A stretch of 64,000 nt of DNA from Pseudomonas xantholysinigenes (GTDB lineage: Bacteria > Pseudomonadota > Gammaproteobacteria > Pseudomonadales > Pseudomonadaceae). The stretch is taken from assembly GCF_014268885.2 (NCBI RefSeq), contig NZ_CP077095.1, forward strand, positions 456,001-520,000, given 5' to 3'. The translations under genes were made by a program, and so were the position numbers. Below the pieces are notes generated by a model. That model ran no database searches. It was not told the DNA's origin and saw nothing but the letters and a program-made list of their open reading frames with translations. Shown one piece after another: positions 7,251 to 18,183 of this stretch (position 1 is the first letter of the stretch; each line of letters opens with the position of its first letter).

Positions 7251-7514
7251 ATGCCTTATGTTCTGAGTGTTGCAATGGTCGAGCACGAGGACCGGCACTT
7301 CCCCGCGATCAGCGATGCCCTGGCCTTCTACGAGCGCGCAAGGCTCGAGAATGCCCGGTTACGATTTACCGAAAAGCAGACCTTCGTCGACCTGTTCCCG
7401 GGCATCACCACGGAAGTGGTCGAGCGGGAACTGGCGAGTGTGTGGGAATGGGCGGCGGATGACCCTTTGCAGGTTCGGCCCAGGCTCAAGCGGCGCTATC
7501 TCGTCAAAACCTGA
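7251..7514 (+). CDS. Small hypothetical protein (87 aa)
   Basis: An 87-residue soluble protein beginning MPYVLSVAMVEHEDRHFPAI and ending in a basic tail (RPRLKRRYLVKT). It contains a helical middle (ALAFYERARLENARLRFTEK) and no recognisable motif. The ATG is preceded by a purine-rich GAGAGAG at about 7238-7244. A bidirectional terminator follows within 20 nt, which supports a real single-gene transcript. Codon use looks like that of its neighbours. I do not recognise the family. Confidence 0.65.
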   Translation: MPYVLSVAMVEHEDRHFPAISDALAFYERARLENARLRFTEKQTFVDLFPGITTEVVERELASVWEWAADDPLQVRPRLKRRYLVKT

Positions 7515-7528
7515 TACCTGGCACGCAC

Positions 7529-7554
7529 AAAAAAACCGCGCAATGCGCGGTTTT
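7529..7554. terminator. Bidirectional terminator between the 87-aa gene and tRNA-Ile
   Basis: A perfect 10-bp stem (AAAACCGCGC / GCGCGGTTTT) with a 3-nt loop. On the reverse strand it ends in T7, an excellent intrinsic terminator for the tRNA transcript; on the forward strand it ends in TTTT. Confidence 0.88.
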
Positions 7555-7559
7555 CAAGT

Positions 7560-7636
7560 TGGTGGGCCCACACGGACTCGAACCGTGGACCAAAGGATTA
7601 TGAGTCCTCTGCTCTAACCAACTGAGCTATAGGCCC
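7560..7636 (-). tRNA. tRNA-Ile (anticodon CAT, lysidine-modified type)
   Basis: A 77-nt tRNA on the reverse strand. The 5' arm GGGCCTA pairs with 3' TGGGCCC, followed by A and an encoded CCA. The D-arm (AGCTCAGTTGGTTAGAGC), the anticodon loop (CTCATAA) and the T-arm (GGTTCGAGTCC) are all visible. The CAT anticodon in this sequence context (AGAGGACTCATAATCCTTTG) is that of the minor isoleucine tRNA, whose C34 is changed by TilS to lysidine to read AUA, rather than methionine. Other pseudomonads also carry a tRNA-Ile beside the rmcA-rpoD block. It lies 17 nt after the rmcA stop. Confidence 0.92.
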
Positions 7637-7653
7637 CCAGTAGGTGCGCCGGA

Positions 7654-10600
7654 TTATAACGAGGGTTTCGATACCGTGCCATCCGAAAGATCCGTTTGTG
7701 CTATGCGAAGAAACGTAGCGGCGAACTCCGCTGGCGGCAGCGGCAGGCTGACGATGTAGCCCTGGATCTGCTCACAGCCTTCGGCGGCGAGGAAGCGTTG
7801 CTGCGCCTGGTTTTCCACGCCTTCGGCGATGATCGTCAGCTGCATGCTGCGGCCCAGGGCGATGATGGCGCGGGCGATGGCGGCATCGTGGGGATCGTCC
7901 GGCAGGCCGCGGATGAACGACTGGTCGATCTTGAGGATATCCAGCGGCAGGCGCTTGAGATAACTGAGCGAGGAGTAGCCGGTGCCGAAGTCGTCAATGG
8001 CCAGTTGCACCCCCAGCTGCTTGAGCTGGTGGAGAATGGCCAGGGCTTCTTCGGCCTGGCTCATGATGAAGTTTTCGGTGATCTCCAGCTGCAGGTCGCC
8101 AGCCTTGAGCTGGTAGGTGCGCAGCAGTTGTTCGATGCGTTTGGCCAGGTTGGGCTGGCGCAACTGGGCGCCGGCCAGGTTGACCGAGAGCGGGCCGAAG
8201 GCGTGGTAGGCCTTCTTCCAGTTGTGCATCTGCCGGCAGGCTTGTTCCAGCACCCAGTCGCCCAGCTGGAGGATGCTGCCGTTCTCTTCGGCGAGGTGGA
8301 TGAACTGTTCCGGCGGCACTTCGCCGAAGCTGGGATGGGTCCAGCGGATCAGGGCTTCGGCGCCGACCAGGCTTTGGGTCTTGAGGCTGAACTTGGGCTG
8401 GTAGCACAGGCTCAGTTCGTTGCGCTCAATGGCCCGGCGCAGCTCGTGCTCCAGGGCGATGCGCTCGCTGGCCTGGGCGGTGAGGTCGCGGGTGTAGGCC
8501 TCGACGCGGTTGCGGCCTTTGGCCTTGGAGCGGTACATGGCAGCGTCGGCGTTGCGGATCAGGCTGGCGACATCGGTGCCGTCCTGGGGATAGAGGCTGA
8601 TGCCGATGCTGGCGCTGGTGAAGAACTCGTGGTCACCGGCCTGGAACGGCGCGTGGAAGCCGGCCAGCAGCTTGTTGGCGATGGCGCTGGCGTCACTGGG
8701 CTTGTGCAGGCCCGGCAGCAGGATGATGAACTCGTCGCCGCCCAGGCGGGCCACGGTGTCGACGTCGCGCACCTGCTCCTTGAGACGCTGGGCGATGCCC
8801 TTGAGCAGCAGGTCGCCGACCGGGTGGCCGAGGCTGTCGTTGATGTGCTTGAAGCGGTCGAGGTCGAGGAACAGCACCGCGCCCTGGCGGTTGGAGGCTT
8901 GGGTGCAGGCGAGGGTGGCCTGCAGGCGATTTTCGAACAGGGCGCGGTTGGGCAGCCCGGTCAGCGGGTCGTGGTGGGCCTGGTAGTCGAGCTTGGCCTG
9001 GGCATGCTTGAGGCTGGAGATATCGGCGAAAACGGCGACGAAATGGGTGATTTCGCGGTCGTGGTTGCGTACCGCGCTGATGGTCAGCCAGCCTGGGTAA
9101 AGCTCGCCGTTCTTGCGCTTGTTGTAGATCTCGCCCTGCCAGTGCCCTTCGGCGGTGAGCTGGTGCCACATGGCGGCATAGAAGGCGCTGTCGTGCTGGC
9201 CGGAGGCGAGCAGGCGTGGTGTCTGGCCGAGCGCTTCGCTTTCGCTGTAGCCGGTGATTTCGCTGAAGGCGCGGTTGACCGCGCTGATGCGTTGCTCGGT
9301 ATCGGTGATCAGCACGCCCTCGGCGGTGTTCTCGAACACCGTGGCGGCCAGTTGCAGTTTTTCCTGCATCAGGTGGCGTTCGGTGATGTCGCGGGCGATG
9401 GTCAGCATGCAGTCGACACCGCCGATCGGCAATGGCCGGGCCGATAGTTCGCAAAGGCGGATCTGGCCGTCGCTGCGGCGAATATGGCAGCTGAAGTCGC
9501 GCACGAAACCTTCGCGCTGGAGCTGCTCGACCAGGCGCTGGCGCTCGCCGGGGTCGACCCAGATGCCCAGGTCCAGGGAGGTCTGGTCGACATTCTGGCT
9601 GATGTCATAGCCGGTCAGGCGGTAGAAGCCCTCGTTGACCTCCAGCAGCAGGCCATCGCTCTGGCGCGACAGCAGCAGGCCGTCGGGCGAGGCGTGGAAG
9701 GCCTTGGCGAACTTCTCTTCGGAGGTCTGCAGCTGCTGCTGGGTTTCCTTGAGCTGGCTGATATCGCGGATCGCCACCACCAGCGCTGGCGTGCTGTCGA
9801 GCTCGAAGGTCTCGGCCGACGTCAGGCCGGTGAACAGTTGGCCATTGCTGCGGCGGAAGGTCATTTCCAGGTTGCGGATGCCGCCGCGGTGCAGGCGTTC
9901 GAGCAGGGCCGGGCCGGTGCCGGCGACGCCCCAGAGCCCGAGCTCGGTGGCGGTGCGGCCGATGACCTGGGCTGGGCCCAGGCCGATGAGCTCTTCGAAA
10001 GCCTCGTTGACTTCGAGCAGGCAACCATCGCTGTGGCGGGCGATGATCAGGATGTCCGGGCATTGCTGGAATACCGAGGCGAACTTCTGTTCCGACAGGC
10101 GCAAGGCGGCTTCGGTGTGCTTGGTTTCGCTGATATCGATCATCAGCCCGCGCATCAGTGGCTTGTGGCCGTGCTTGATCATGCTGACGATGTTGCGGAC
10201 CCACAAGGTATGCCCGTCGGCGCGGATCACCCGGTAGTCCAGGCTGTAGTCGCGCCCGGCGGAGGTCTCGCTGTCGCAGTAGGCCTGGGCCCAGAGTGCG
10301 TCCTCGGGGTGCAGGATGCTGCGCCAGAAGCCGGGCCGGAGCCATTCGCCGGTGGGGTAGCCGAGCAGGTCCTCGGCATGGGGCGAGACGTAGCTGTAGC
10401 AGAAGTCGTTGGCATCCGCTTCCCAGGCGACCGCCGACAGGCTTTCGATCAGGCCGCGGTAGTGGTACTCACTGCTGCGCAGTTCCTGCTCCAGGGCGAT
10501 GCGCCGGGAAATCTCCGAGCTCAGCCGACGGTTGATGCGGATCACCACGGCGAGGATGGCCACCAGCAGCAGGACCCCCGGCAGGCCGTACAGCAGCATG

Positions 10601-11397
10601 TCGCGCCAGAAGGTGCGCTGGTCGACGACGTTGCCCACCCAGCGTTGCTGGATATGGCTGACTTCGCCGCTGCTCATGTCGGCCATGACTTTGTCGAGAA
10701 TGCCCACCAGTACCTTCTGTTGACGCGGCACGGCCATGGCCAGTTGGTAGCGATAGGGCGTCTCGCCACTGACGTACAAACCGTCGAGCTTGAGCTGGCG
10801 CAGGCTCCAGATGCTCGAGGCGAGGTCGCCGACCACGGCGTCCACCTCATCGGTGGCCAATGCCTGAAGGGTCGAGCTGACGTTGGGCATGGCCACCAGG
10901 TTGAGGTCGGGGTGGTGGGTGCGCAGCAACTCGTGGGGGGCGTAGTTTTTCACCACCGCGACCTTCAGGCCGTACAGGTCCTGGAGGTTGCGCGGCTGCG
11001 CGCCGCCGGAGTGGGCGAGGATGACGATGGGGAAGTCCAGGTAAGGCCGGGTGAAGGCCAGGTAGTTCTGGCGCTCCGGAGTGGACATGATGCCGGGCAG
11101 CAGGTCGATGCGATTGTTGCGTGCTTGCTCGAGCACTTCGGTCCAACTGCTGGGCTCGACCGGCGTGAGGGTGATGCCCAGGCGCTCCTGGATCAGGGCG
11201 ATATAGTCGGCGGCCAGTCCCTGGTAACGGCCCTCCTGGTCGCGGAATTCGAACGGCGGCCATGAAGCGTCGACGCCCAGGCGCAGCTGGGGGTGGGCGC
11301 TGAGCCAGGCTTGCTCCTCGTCGGTCAGGGTCAGGGCGCCGGCCGTTGTGTTCCAGGCGAGCAGGATCAGCAACAGGAGGGCCGGCATAAAGGGCAT
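7654..11397 (-). CDS. rmcA: RmcA-like c-di-GMP phosphodiesterase/cyclase with periplasmic sensor
   Basis: A 1247-aa multidomain protein: signal sequence (residues 1-21, MPFMPALLLLILLAW), a periplasmic solute-binding-like domain (~25-250), one membrane span (~268-288, LLYGLPGVLLLVAILAVVI), four PAS domains (~300-830), GGDEF (intact motif RLGGDEF near residue 885) and EAL (EALIRW near 1014; IDDFGTGYSSLSYLK and AEGVE present). Both active-site signatures are intact. The P. aeruginosa counterpart RmcA, at the same place beside rpoD and tRNA-Ile and of nearly the same length, links redox state to c-di-GMP degradation. The start was set at the internal Met (11397) because it begins the signal peptide and follows GAGAGG; an upstream ATG at 11442 is in frame. 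Confidence 0.92.
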   Translation of the reverse strand: MPFMPALLLLILLAWNTTAGALTLTDEEQAWLSAHPQLRLGVDASWPPFEFRDQEGRYQGLAADYIALIQERLGITLTPVEPSSWTEVLEQARNNRIDLLPGIMSTPERQNYLAFTRPYLDFPIVILAHSGGAQPRNLQDLYGLKVAVVKNYAPHELLRTHHPDLNLVAMPNVSSTLQALATDEVDAVVGDLASSIWSLRQLKLDGLYVSGETPYRYQLAMAVPRQQKVLVGILDKVMADMSSGEVSHIQQRWVGNVVDQRTFWRDMLLYGLPGVLLLVAILAVVIRINRRLSSEISRRIALEQELRSSEYHYRGLIESLSAVAWEADANDFCYSYVSPHAEDLLGYPTGEWLRPGFWRSILHPEDALWAQAYCDSETSAGRDYSLDYRVIRADGHTLWVRNIVSMIKHGHKPLMRGLMIDISETKHTEAALRLSEQKFASVFQQCPDILIIARHSDGCLLEVNEAFEELIGLGPAQVIGRTATELGLWGVAGTGPALLERLHRGGIRNLEMTFRRSNGQLFTGLTSAETFELDSTPALVVAIRDISQLKETQQQLQTSEEKFAKAFHASPDGLLLSRQSDGLLLEVNEGFYRLTGYDISQNVDQTSLDLGIWVDPGERQRLVEQLQREGFVRDFSCHIRRSDGQIRLCELSARPLPIGGVDCMLTIARDITERHLMQEKLQLAATVFENTAEGVLITDTEQRISAVNRAFSEITGYSESEALGQTPRLLASGQHDSAFYAAMWHQLTAEGHWQGEIYNKRKNGELYPGWLTISAVRNHDREITHFVAVFADISSLKHAQAKLDYQAHHDPLTGLPNRALFENRLQATLACTQASNRQGAVLFLDLDRFKHINDSLGHPVGDLLLKGIAQRLKEQVRDVDTVARLGGDEFIILLPGLHKPSDASAIANKLLAGFHAPFQAGDHEFFTSASIGISLYPQDGTDVASLIRNADAAMYRSKAKGRNRVEAYTRDLTAQASERIALEHELRRAIERNELSLCYQPKFSLKTQSLVGAEALIRWTHPSFGEVPPEQFIHLAEENGSILQLGDWVLEQACRQMHNWKKAYHAFGPLSVNLAGAQLRQPNLAKRIEQLLRTYQLKAGDLQLEITENFIMSQAEEALAILHQLKQLGVQLAIDDFGTGYSSLSYLKRLPLDILKIDQSFIRGLPDDPHDAAIARAIIALGRSMQLTIIAEGVENQAQQRFLAAEGCEQIQGYIVSLPLPPAEFAATFLRIAQTDLSDGTVSKPSL

Positions 11398-11490
11398 AGC
11401 GGCCTCTCGATCAGGTGGACTGATTCGAGTGTAGACGGGCATCCGGGCCGCGGGCCAGGCGCTGGCAGCGACCTTCCGTCACAAAAGAAA

Positions 11491-11512
11491 AACCCCGGCC
11501 AGGGCCGGGGTT
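11491..11512 (-). terminator. rpoD terminator
   Basis: A GC-rich hairpin (ACCCCGGC / GCCGGGGT) directly after the rpoD stop, followed on the reverse strand by TTTTTCTTTT. Classical intrinsic terminator closing the rpsU-dnaG-rpoD block. Confidence 0.85.
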
Positions 11513-11517
11513 GGTCT

Positions 11518-13368
<1,851 letters not shown>

Positions 13369-13435
13369 AACACCCTATCCACTGAAGGTCTTGGCGGGCA
13401 AAAAACAAGCCGAGGATTATACCCGAGCATGGACC

Positions 13436-15427
13436 TCACGCGCCAGATGAGGTCGGGGTTTGTGCGGGAACATTCCTGCTGAGCAGGGCGAGCAGCTGAG
13501 ATTTTTCCTCTGCGCTCAACTCGCTTTGACGTGCTTTCCTGAGCAGATGTTCCAGGCTGCGCTCGCGTTGGCGGGCGGACAAGCTAGTTATAGTGTCGAA
13601 AAACTGTTGTTCAAGGTTGTCGGCATCGATCAACCATTCCTTTTCGGCCAGGGCGCGCAGCAGGCGGCCCTGTTCGGTCCCGTGCCAGCGTGCGATCAGT
13701 TGCATTGAGCTTAGCTTAGGATTCTTCTGCGCGGCTTCGATCAGCGCCACCAGCAACTGGCTGTACAGTTGTTCTTCGTCGGCGAAGTGGCTGGCGTCCT
13801 CGACCTTGCCGGCCAGCAACGGGTGATGCAGCAGGGTGCGCAGCGCCGACAGGGTCGGCGGCTCAACCGGCGCCGGTACCCGGGGCGGTGCTTCGCCGCG
13901 TTGGCCGTCACGCTGCCAGGGCTTGCCGCCTTTCTTGTCCCAGGGCTTGCCGTCCCACTGCTTCTTGCCGCCGCCCTTGTTCGGTGTCCAGGGGCGTTGC
14001 TCTGGTTGATGCGCGGCGTAGTCGGGCTGGTACGCCTGCTCGGCATAGTCCGGCGTGTAGCTGGCCATGGCGTCGTAGTCGTAGCCGGGGTCGTAGTCGG
14101 GCACCTGGCTGGGAGCTGGCGCCTGTTGCGCCAGTTGCTCCATCTGCTGCGGGTCGAGGCCGGTGATGTCCTTCAGGCGGTTGCGCATCAACTGGCGCAG
14201 GTTGGCGCCCGGCACCTGCTCGATCAGCGGCGCGGCCAGGGTCACCATGTGTGCCTTGCCTTCCAGCGAGCGCGGGTCGGCTTCGTTGCTCAGTTGCTCG
14301 AAGAAGTAATCGGCCAACGGCTGGGCGTGCTGGTTGATGCGGGCCTGGAAGGCGTCGGTGCCTTCGGCGCGGACCAGGCTGTCCGGATCCTCGCCCTCGG
14401 GCAGGAACAGGAACCGTGCGCGCCGGCCGTCCTGCAGGCTCGACAGGGTCGATTCCAGGGCACGCCAGGCCGCCTTGCGCCCGGCCTGGTCGCCGTCGAA
14501 ACAGAACAATACGCTGGGTACCACGCGGAACAGGCGCTTGAGGTGCTCCTCGCTGGTGGCCGTGCCGAGGGTCGCCACGGCGTTGCGCAGGCCTTGCTGG
14601 GCCAGGGCGATGACGTCCATGTAGCCTTCGACCACGATGACTTCGTCGAGGTTGCGGTTGTGCTTGCGTGCCTCGTACAGGCCGTACAGCTCCTGGCCTT
14701 TGTGGAACACCGGGGTTTCCGGCGAGTTCAGGTACTTGGGCTTGTCGTCGCCCAGCACCCGGCCACCGAAAGCGATCACCCGGCCGCGGCTGTCGCGGAT
14801 GGGGAACATCACCCGGTCGCGGAAGCGGTCGTAACGCTTGCCGCTCTCGGCGTTCTCGATCAGCAGGCCGGCGTCGATCATCACTTTTTGTTGCAGCGTG
14901 TCGGCGCCCAGGTGCTTGAGCAGGTTATCCCAGCCCGGCGGGGCGAAGCCCAGGCCGAAGTCGCGGGCGATCTCGCCGGACAGGCCGCGACCCTTGAGGT
15001 AGTCCACCGCCGCCTTGCGGGTGGGGTGGCCGCGCAGGGCCTGGCGATAGAACTCGCTGGCCGCTTCGAGCAGCGGGTACAGCGGCGAATCGGTTGGCTG
15101 GCGCGGCTTCTGCCCGCGACGGCCTTCCTCGCGCGGCACCTCCATGCCCGCGGCGCGGGCCAGTTCCTCGACGGCCTGGGGGAAATCCAGGTTGTCGTGG
15201 TCCATGATGAAACCCAGCGCGTTGCCGCCGGCGCCGCAGCCGAAGCAGTAGTAGAACTGCTTGTCGGGGCTGACGGTGAAGGAGGGGGATTTCTCCTTGT
15301 GGAACGGACAGCAGGCGGACAGGTTCTTGCCGGTCTTCTTCAGCTGGACACGCGAACTCACCACGTCGACGATGTCGGTGCGGTTCAGGAGGTCATCGAT
15401 GAAGCTCTGGGGAATCAGCCCGGCCAT
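13436..15427 (-). CDS. dnaG: DNA primase
   Basis: A 663-aa primase with its three parts: an N-terminal zinc-binding domain (CPFHKEKSPSF ... YYCFGCGAGGNALGF, ~34-62), a catalytic TOPRIM core (VIVVEGYMDVIALAQQG, ~260-276; CFDGDQAGRKA) and a C-terminal DnaB-interacting domain. Between the latter two is a low-complexity Tyr/Asp/Pro/Lys-rich linker (YDPGYDYDAMASYTPDYAEQ, then GGGKKQWDGK) that is longer than in E. coli. The start is placed at MAGLIPQSF, the usual N-terminus; an in-frame ATG 21 nt upstream is possible. It makes RNA primers for replication. Middle gene of rpsU-dnaG-rpoD. Confidence 0.97.
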   Translation of the reverse strand: MAGLIPQSFIDDLLNRTDIVDVVSSRVQLKKTGKNLSACCPFHKEKSPSFTVSPDKQFYYCFGCGAGGNALGFIMDHDNLDFPQAVEELARAAGMEVPREEGRRGQKPRQPTDSPLYPLLEAASEFYRQALRGHPTRKAAVDYLKGRGLSGEIARDFGLGFAPPGWDNLLKHLGADTLQQKVMIDAGLLIENAESGKRYDRFRDRVMFPIRDSRGRVIAFGGRVLGDDKPKYLNSPETPVFHKGQELYGLYEARKHNRNLDEVIVVEGYMDVIALAQQGLRNAVATLGTATSEEHLKRLFRVVPSVLFCFDGDQAGRKAAWRALESTLSSLQDGRRARFLFLPEGEDPDSLVRAEGTDAFQARINQHAQPLADYFFEQLSNEADPRSLEGKAHMVTLAAPLIEQVPGANLRQLMRNRLKDITGLDPQQMEQLAQQAPAPSQVPDYDPGYDYDAMASYTPDYAEQAYQPDYAAHQPEQRPWTPNKGGGKKQWDGKPWDKKGGKPWQRDGQRGEAPPRVPAPVEPPTLSALRTLLHHPLLAGKVEDASHFADEEQLYSQLLVALIEAAQKNPKLSSMQLIARWHGTEQGRLLRALAEKEWLIDADNLEQQFFDTITSLSARQRERSLEHLLRKARQSELSAEEKSQLLALLSRNVPAQTPTSSGA

Positions 15428-15659
15428 GGCAGTCTCGTCATCTGGCAACTGGCAAGTCTAAACGCTTGTGCGCGGGTTTTGGCGTGAGGTGTCGCTAGGA
15501 AGAGGTGTTGTGCTCGTCACCAGCCCGCAAGGGGCTCGTCAGAAAGGACGTGCACGCCTGGTCAAAGACCAGTTCTGACGTGTTGTGGCAGGTTGCCCAT
15601 GGCTTTTGCCGGGGCACCCAAGGCGCATGGCCAAGGGCTTGAAGCGACCACTGCCATCA

Positions 15660-15678
15660 GCCCGGCACGAAGCCGGGC
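15660..15678 (-). terminator. Hairpin between rpsU and dnaG
   Basis: A perfect 7-bp GC stem (GCCCGGC / GCCGGGC, loop of 5) lies 30 nt after the rpsU stop, in the 281-nt gap before dnaG. It lacks a U-tract. In the macromolecular synthesis operon of other bacteria a partial terminator at this position lowers dnaG expression relative to rpsU; the same role is inferred here. The rest of the gap has no gene. Confidence 0.55.
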
Positions 15679-15708
15679 GGGGCAGAAGCTTTGCGTAGAA
15701 CGGCTGTA

Positions 15709-15924
15709 TTAGTACAGACGAACGGCGCGGCGCTGTTCGCGCTGAACCTTCTTGGCGTGACGCTTTACAGCGGCAGCGGCTTTGCGCTTGCGCTCGGCGG
15801 TCGGCTTCTCGTAAAACTCGCGGCTACGAACTTCAGCCAGTACACCGGCTTTTTCGCAGGAGCGCTTGAAACGACGCAGAGCTACGTCGAAGGGTTCGTT
15901 CTCTTTAACTTTGACGGCTGGCAT
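15709..15924 (-). CDS. rpsU: Ribosomal protein bS21
   Basis: A 71-aa basic protein ([20 protein letters not shown] ... [15 protein letters not shown] type, ending [11 protein letters not shown]), standard length for S21 in gamma-proteobacteria. It is a 30S subunit protein needed for base pairing of the Shine-Dalgarno sequence. First gene of the rpsU-dnaG-rpoD operon, so its promoter, in the 205-nt gap that diverges from tsaD, helps set primase and sigma-70 levels. An AGGT ribosome binding site precedes the ATG. Confidence 0.98.
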   Translation of the reverse strand: MPAVKVKENEPFDVALRRFKRSCEKAGVLAEVRSREFYEKPTAERKRKAAAAVKRHAKKVQREQRRAVRLY

Positions 15925-16129
15925 CCAGGGCTACCTTAATTCATTACCGGGGTAGACGTGCTCCTGGCAAAACATAAGGTGTGCTGGAGAACGTCGGTTT
16001 TCAAGGGTTGCGGATGTTAACCCTTAGCTGGCCGGAATGCAAAGCCTCTGATCGAAAACCGCTGGTCGGCACAGGGTACGGGGACTATCATGCGCGCCTT
16101 CGAATTCAGCCTCGACAAGGCACGGACCC

Positions 16130-17155
16130 ATGCTAGTACTGGGATTGGAAACATCCTGCGACGAAACTGGCGTCGCATTATACGACAGTGAACGCGGTCT
16201 GCTGGCCGACGCGCTGTTCAGCCAGATCGACCTGCACCGCGCCTATGGCGGCGTGGTGCCCGAGCTCGCCTCGCGTGATCACGTCAAGCGCATGCTGCCG
16301 TTGATCCGCCAGGTGCTGCAGGAGGCCGACTGCGTCGCCACCGAGATCGACGCCATCGCCTACACCGCGGGCCCCGGCCTGGTCGGCGCCTTGCTGGTGG
16401 GGGCTTCCTGCGCCCAGGCGCTGGCCTTTGCCTGGGATATCCCGGCGCTCGGCGTGCACCATATGGAAGGCCACTTGCTGGCGCCGATGCTCGAGGAGCA
16501 ACCACCGCAATTCCCGTTCGTCGCTTTGTTGGTGTCGGGCGGCCACACCCAGTTGGTGCGGGTCGATGGCATCGGTCAATACGAGCTGCTGGGCGAAAGC
16601 CTGGACGACGCCGCTGGCGAGGCCTTCGACAAGACCGCCAAGCTGATCGGCCTCAATTACCCCGGTGGCCCCGAGATCGCTCGCCTGGCCGAGCAGGGCA
16701 CGCCCGGACGCTTCGTCTTCCCGCGGCCGATGTGCGACCGGCCGGGGCTGCAGTTCAGCTTTAGCGGCCTCAAGACCTTTGCCCTGAATACCTGGCAGCA
16801 ATGCCGCGACGCCGGGGACGACAACGAGCAAACCCGTTGCGACGTGTCGCTGGCGTTCCAGCAGGCGGTGGTGGAGACTCTGACCTTCAAGTGCAAGCGT
16901 GCGCTCAAGCAGACCGGCCTCAAGCGCCTAGTCATCGCCGGTGGCGTGAGTGCCAACAAGGCGCTGCGCCTGTCGCTGGAAGAAATGCTGGCGAGCATCA
17001 AGGGCAACGTCTATTACGCTCGGCCACGTTTTTGCACCGACAACGGCGCGATGATCGCCTATGCCGGTTGCCAGCGTCTGCTGGCGGGGCAGCGGCAAGA
17101 CCTGGCGATCAGCGTGCAGCCGCGCTGGCCAATGGAGCAGTTGCCGGCCGTCTGA
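16130..17155 (+). CDS. tsaD: tRNA N6-adenosine threonylcarbamoyltransferase
   Basis: A 341-aa ASKHA-fold protein (formerly Gcp). It shows the N-terminal [15 protein letters not shown] phosphate loop and the metal-binding H111/H115 in [10 protein letters not shown], plus SGGHTQL and [14 protein letters not shown]. With TsaB, TsaC and TsaE it transfers threonylcarbamoyl to A37 of ANN-decoding tRNAs, which would include the tRNA-Ile in this window. It diverges from rpsU, as is usual in pseudomonads. The Shine-Dalgarno sequence is weak (AAGGCACGG before the ATG). Full length. Confidence 0.97.
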   Translation: MLVLGLETSCDETGVALYDSERGLLADALFSQIDLHRAYGGVVPELASRDHVKRMLPLIRQVLQEADCVATEIDAIAYTAGPGLVGALLVGASCAQALAFAWDIPALGVHHMEGHLLAPMLEEQPPQFPFVALLVSGGHTQLVRVDGIGQYELLGESLDDAAGEAFDKTAKLIGLNYPGGPEIARLAEQGTPGRFVFPRPMCDRPGLQFSFSGLKTFALNTWQQCRDAGDDNEQTRCDVSLAFQQAVVETLTFKCKRALKQTGLKRLVIAGGVSANKALRLSLEEMLASIKGNVYYARPRFCTDNGAMIAYAGCQRLLAGQRQDLAISVQPRWPMEQLPAV

Positions 17156-17182
17156 AACCAGGCCGGGCCCAGGCGGGCGTCA

Positions 17183-17752
17183 TTAGAAATGGCGTTCGCG
17201 CCCGGCGAACAGGTCGCGCAGGTTGTTGCGGTGGCGCCAGACGATCAGCAGGGTCAGCACGGTCATCGGCAACAGCGCCTCGGGCTCGCGCCAGGCCAGT
17301 AGCGGCAGGGTCAGTGGCGTGGCGATCAGTGCCGCCAGCGAGCTGGTGCGGGTGAGGTAGAACGTCAGCAGCCAGGCACCGATGGCCAGCAGCGCGGCCG
17401 GGAAGTACAGGGCCATGAGCATGCCGGCGGCCGTGGCCACGCCCTTGCCGCCCTGGAAGCGGAAGTAGATCGGGAACAGGTGGCCGAGCACCGCGCAGAC
17501 GCCAACCCAGGCCTGCTCTTGCTGGTCAAGGCCGGCCAGGCGTGCCAGCAGCACGGGCAACATGCCCTTGCACAGGTCGCCGAGCAGCGTCAGGATCGCC
17601 AGTTTGCGGCCGGCCAGGCGTAGCATGTTGGTCGCGCCGGCATTGCCGGAACCGCTGGAGCGCGGGTCGGGGCTGCCGCTGAGGCGGCTCAGGACGATGG
17701 CGAAGGACAGAGAGCCGAGCAGGTAGGCAAGCAGCGCCAGTGACCAAAACAT
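17183..17752 (-). CDS. plsY: Glycerol-3-phosphate acyltransferase (acyl-phosphate type)
   Basis: A 189-aa integral membrane protein with about five hydrophobic segments and the PlsY motifs: [11 protein letters not shown] (~36-46), [10 protein letters not shown] (~103-112) and the C-terminal [12 protein letters not shown]. It acylates glycerol-3-phosphate with acyl-phosphate, the first membrane step of phospholipid synthesis in the PlsX/PlsY route. It is convergent with tsaD (27-nt gap) and divergent from folB. Standard neighbour in Pseudomonas. Confidence 0.97.
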   Translation of the reverse strand: MFWSLALLAYLLGSLSFAIVLSRLSGSPDPRSSGSGNAGATNMLRLAGRKLAILTLLGDLCKGMLPVLLARLAGLDQQEQAWVGVCAVLGHLFPIYFRFQGGKGVATAAGMLMALYFPAALLAIGAWLLTFYLTRTSSLAALIATPLTLPLLAWREPEALLPMTVLTLLIVWRHRNNLRDLFAGRERHF

Positions 17753-17826
17753 GCTAACTATTCCGGGCGAGGACGCCCTGATTCTAACGGCGCCCGTCGC
17801 CCTTGTCGTGCTGTGGAGAGAAGTGC

Positions 17827-18183
17827 TTGGACAGAGTGTTCATCGAAGGCCTGGAAGTCGATACCGTCATCGGTGCCTATGACTGGGAGCGGGATATTCG
17901 CCAGTGCCTGCGCCTGGACCTGAGTTTCGCCTGGGACAACCGTCCTGCCGCCGCCGGTGACGACCTGTCGCTGGCGCTGGACTATGCCAGTGTGTCGGCA
18001 CGGGTCCAGGCATTCGCCGAGCAGGCGCGCTTCGAGCTGGTCGAGACCTTCGCCGAGCGCCTGGTCGCGGTGCTGATGGCCGAGTTCAACATCCCCTGGG
18101 TACGCCTGAAATTGACCAAGCCGGGCGCGGTACCGGCCGCCCGCGGTGGTGTCGGCGTGGAGATCGAGCGCGGATGTCTCTGA
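17827..18183 (+). CDS. folB: Dihydroneopterin aldolase, TTG start
   Basis: A 118-aa protein if translation starts at the TTG at 17827 (giving [20 protein letters not shown]), preceded by GGAGAG at 8-9 nt. This matches the conserved FolB N-terminus; the in-frame ATG 24 nt upstream would add a non-conserved SCCGEKC stretch. Conserved segments include [12 protein letters not shown] and [14 protein letters not shown] with the catalytic Glu, and a Lys in [10 protein letters not shown]. It cleaves dihydroneopterin to 6-hydroxymethyl-dihydropterin in folate synthesis. It overlaps folK, the next enzyme, by 10 nt, implying translational coupling. Confidence 0.93.
   Translation: MDRVFIEGLEVDTVIGAYDWERDIRQCLRLDLSFAWDNRPAAAGDDLSLALDYASVSARVQAFAEQARFELVETFAERLVAVLMAEFNIPWVRLKLTKPGAVPAARGGVGVEIERGCL

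Noticed and set aside
7560..7636. tRNA-Met from the CAT anticodon
   Set aside because: The arms and anticodon-loop context match the minor isoleucine tRNA with lysidine rather than an elongator or initiator tRNA-Met.
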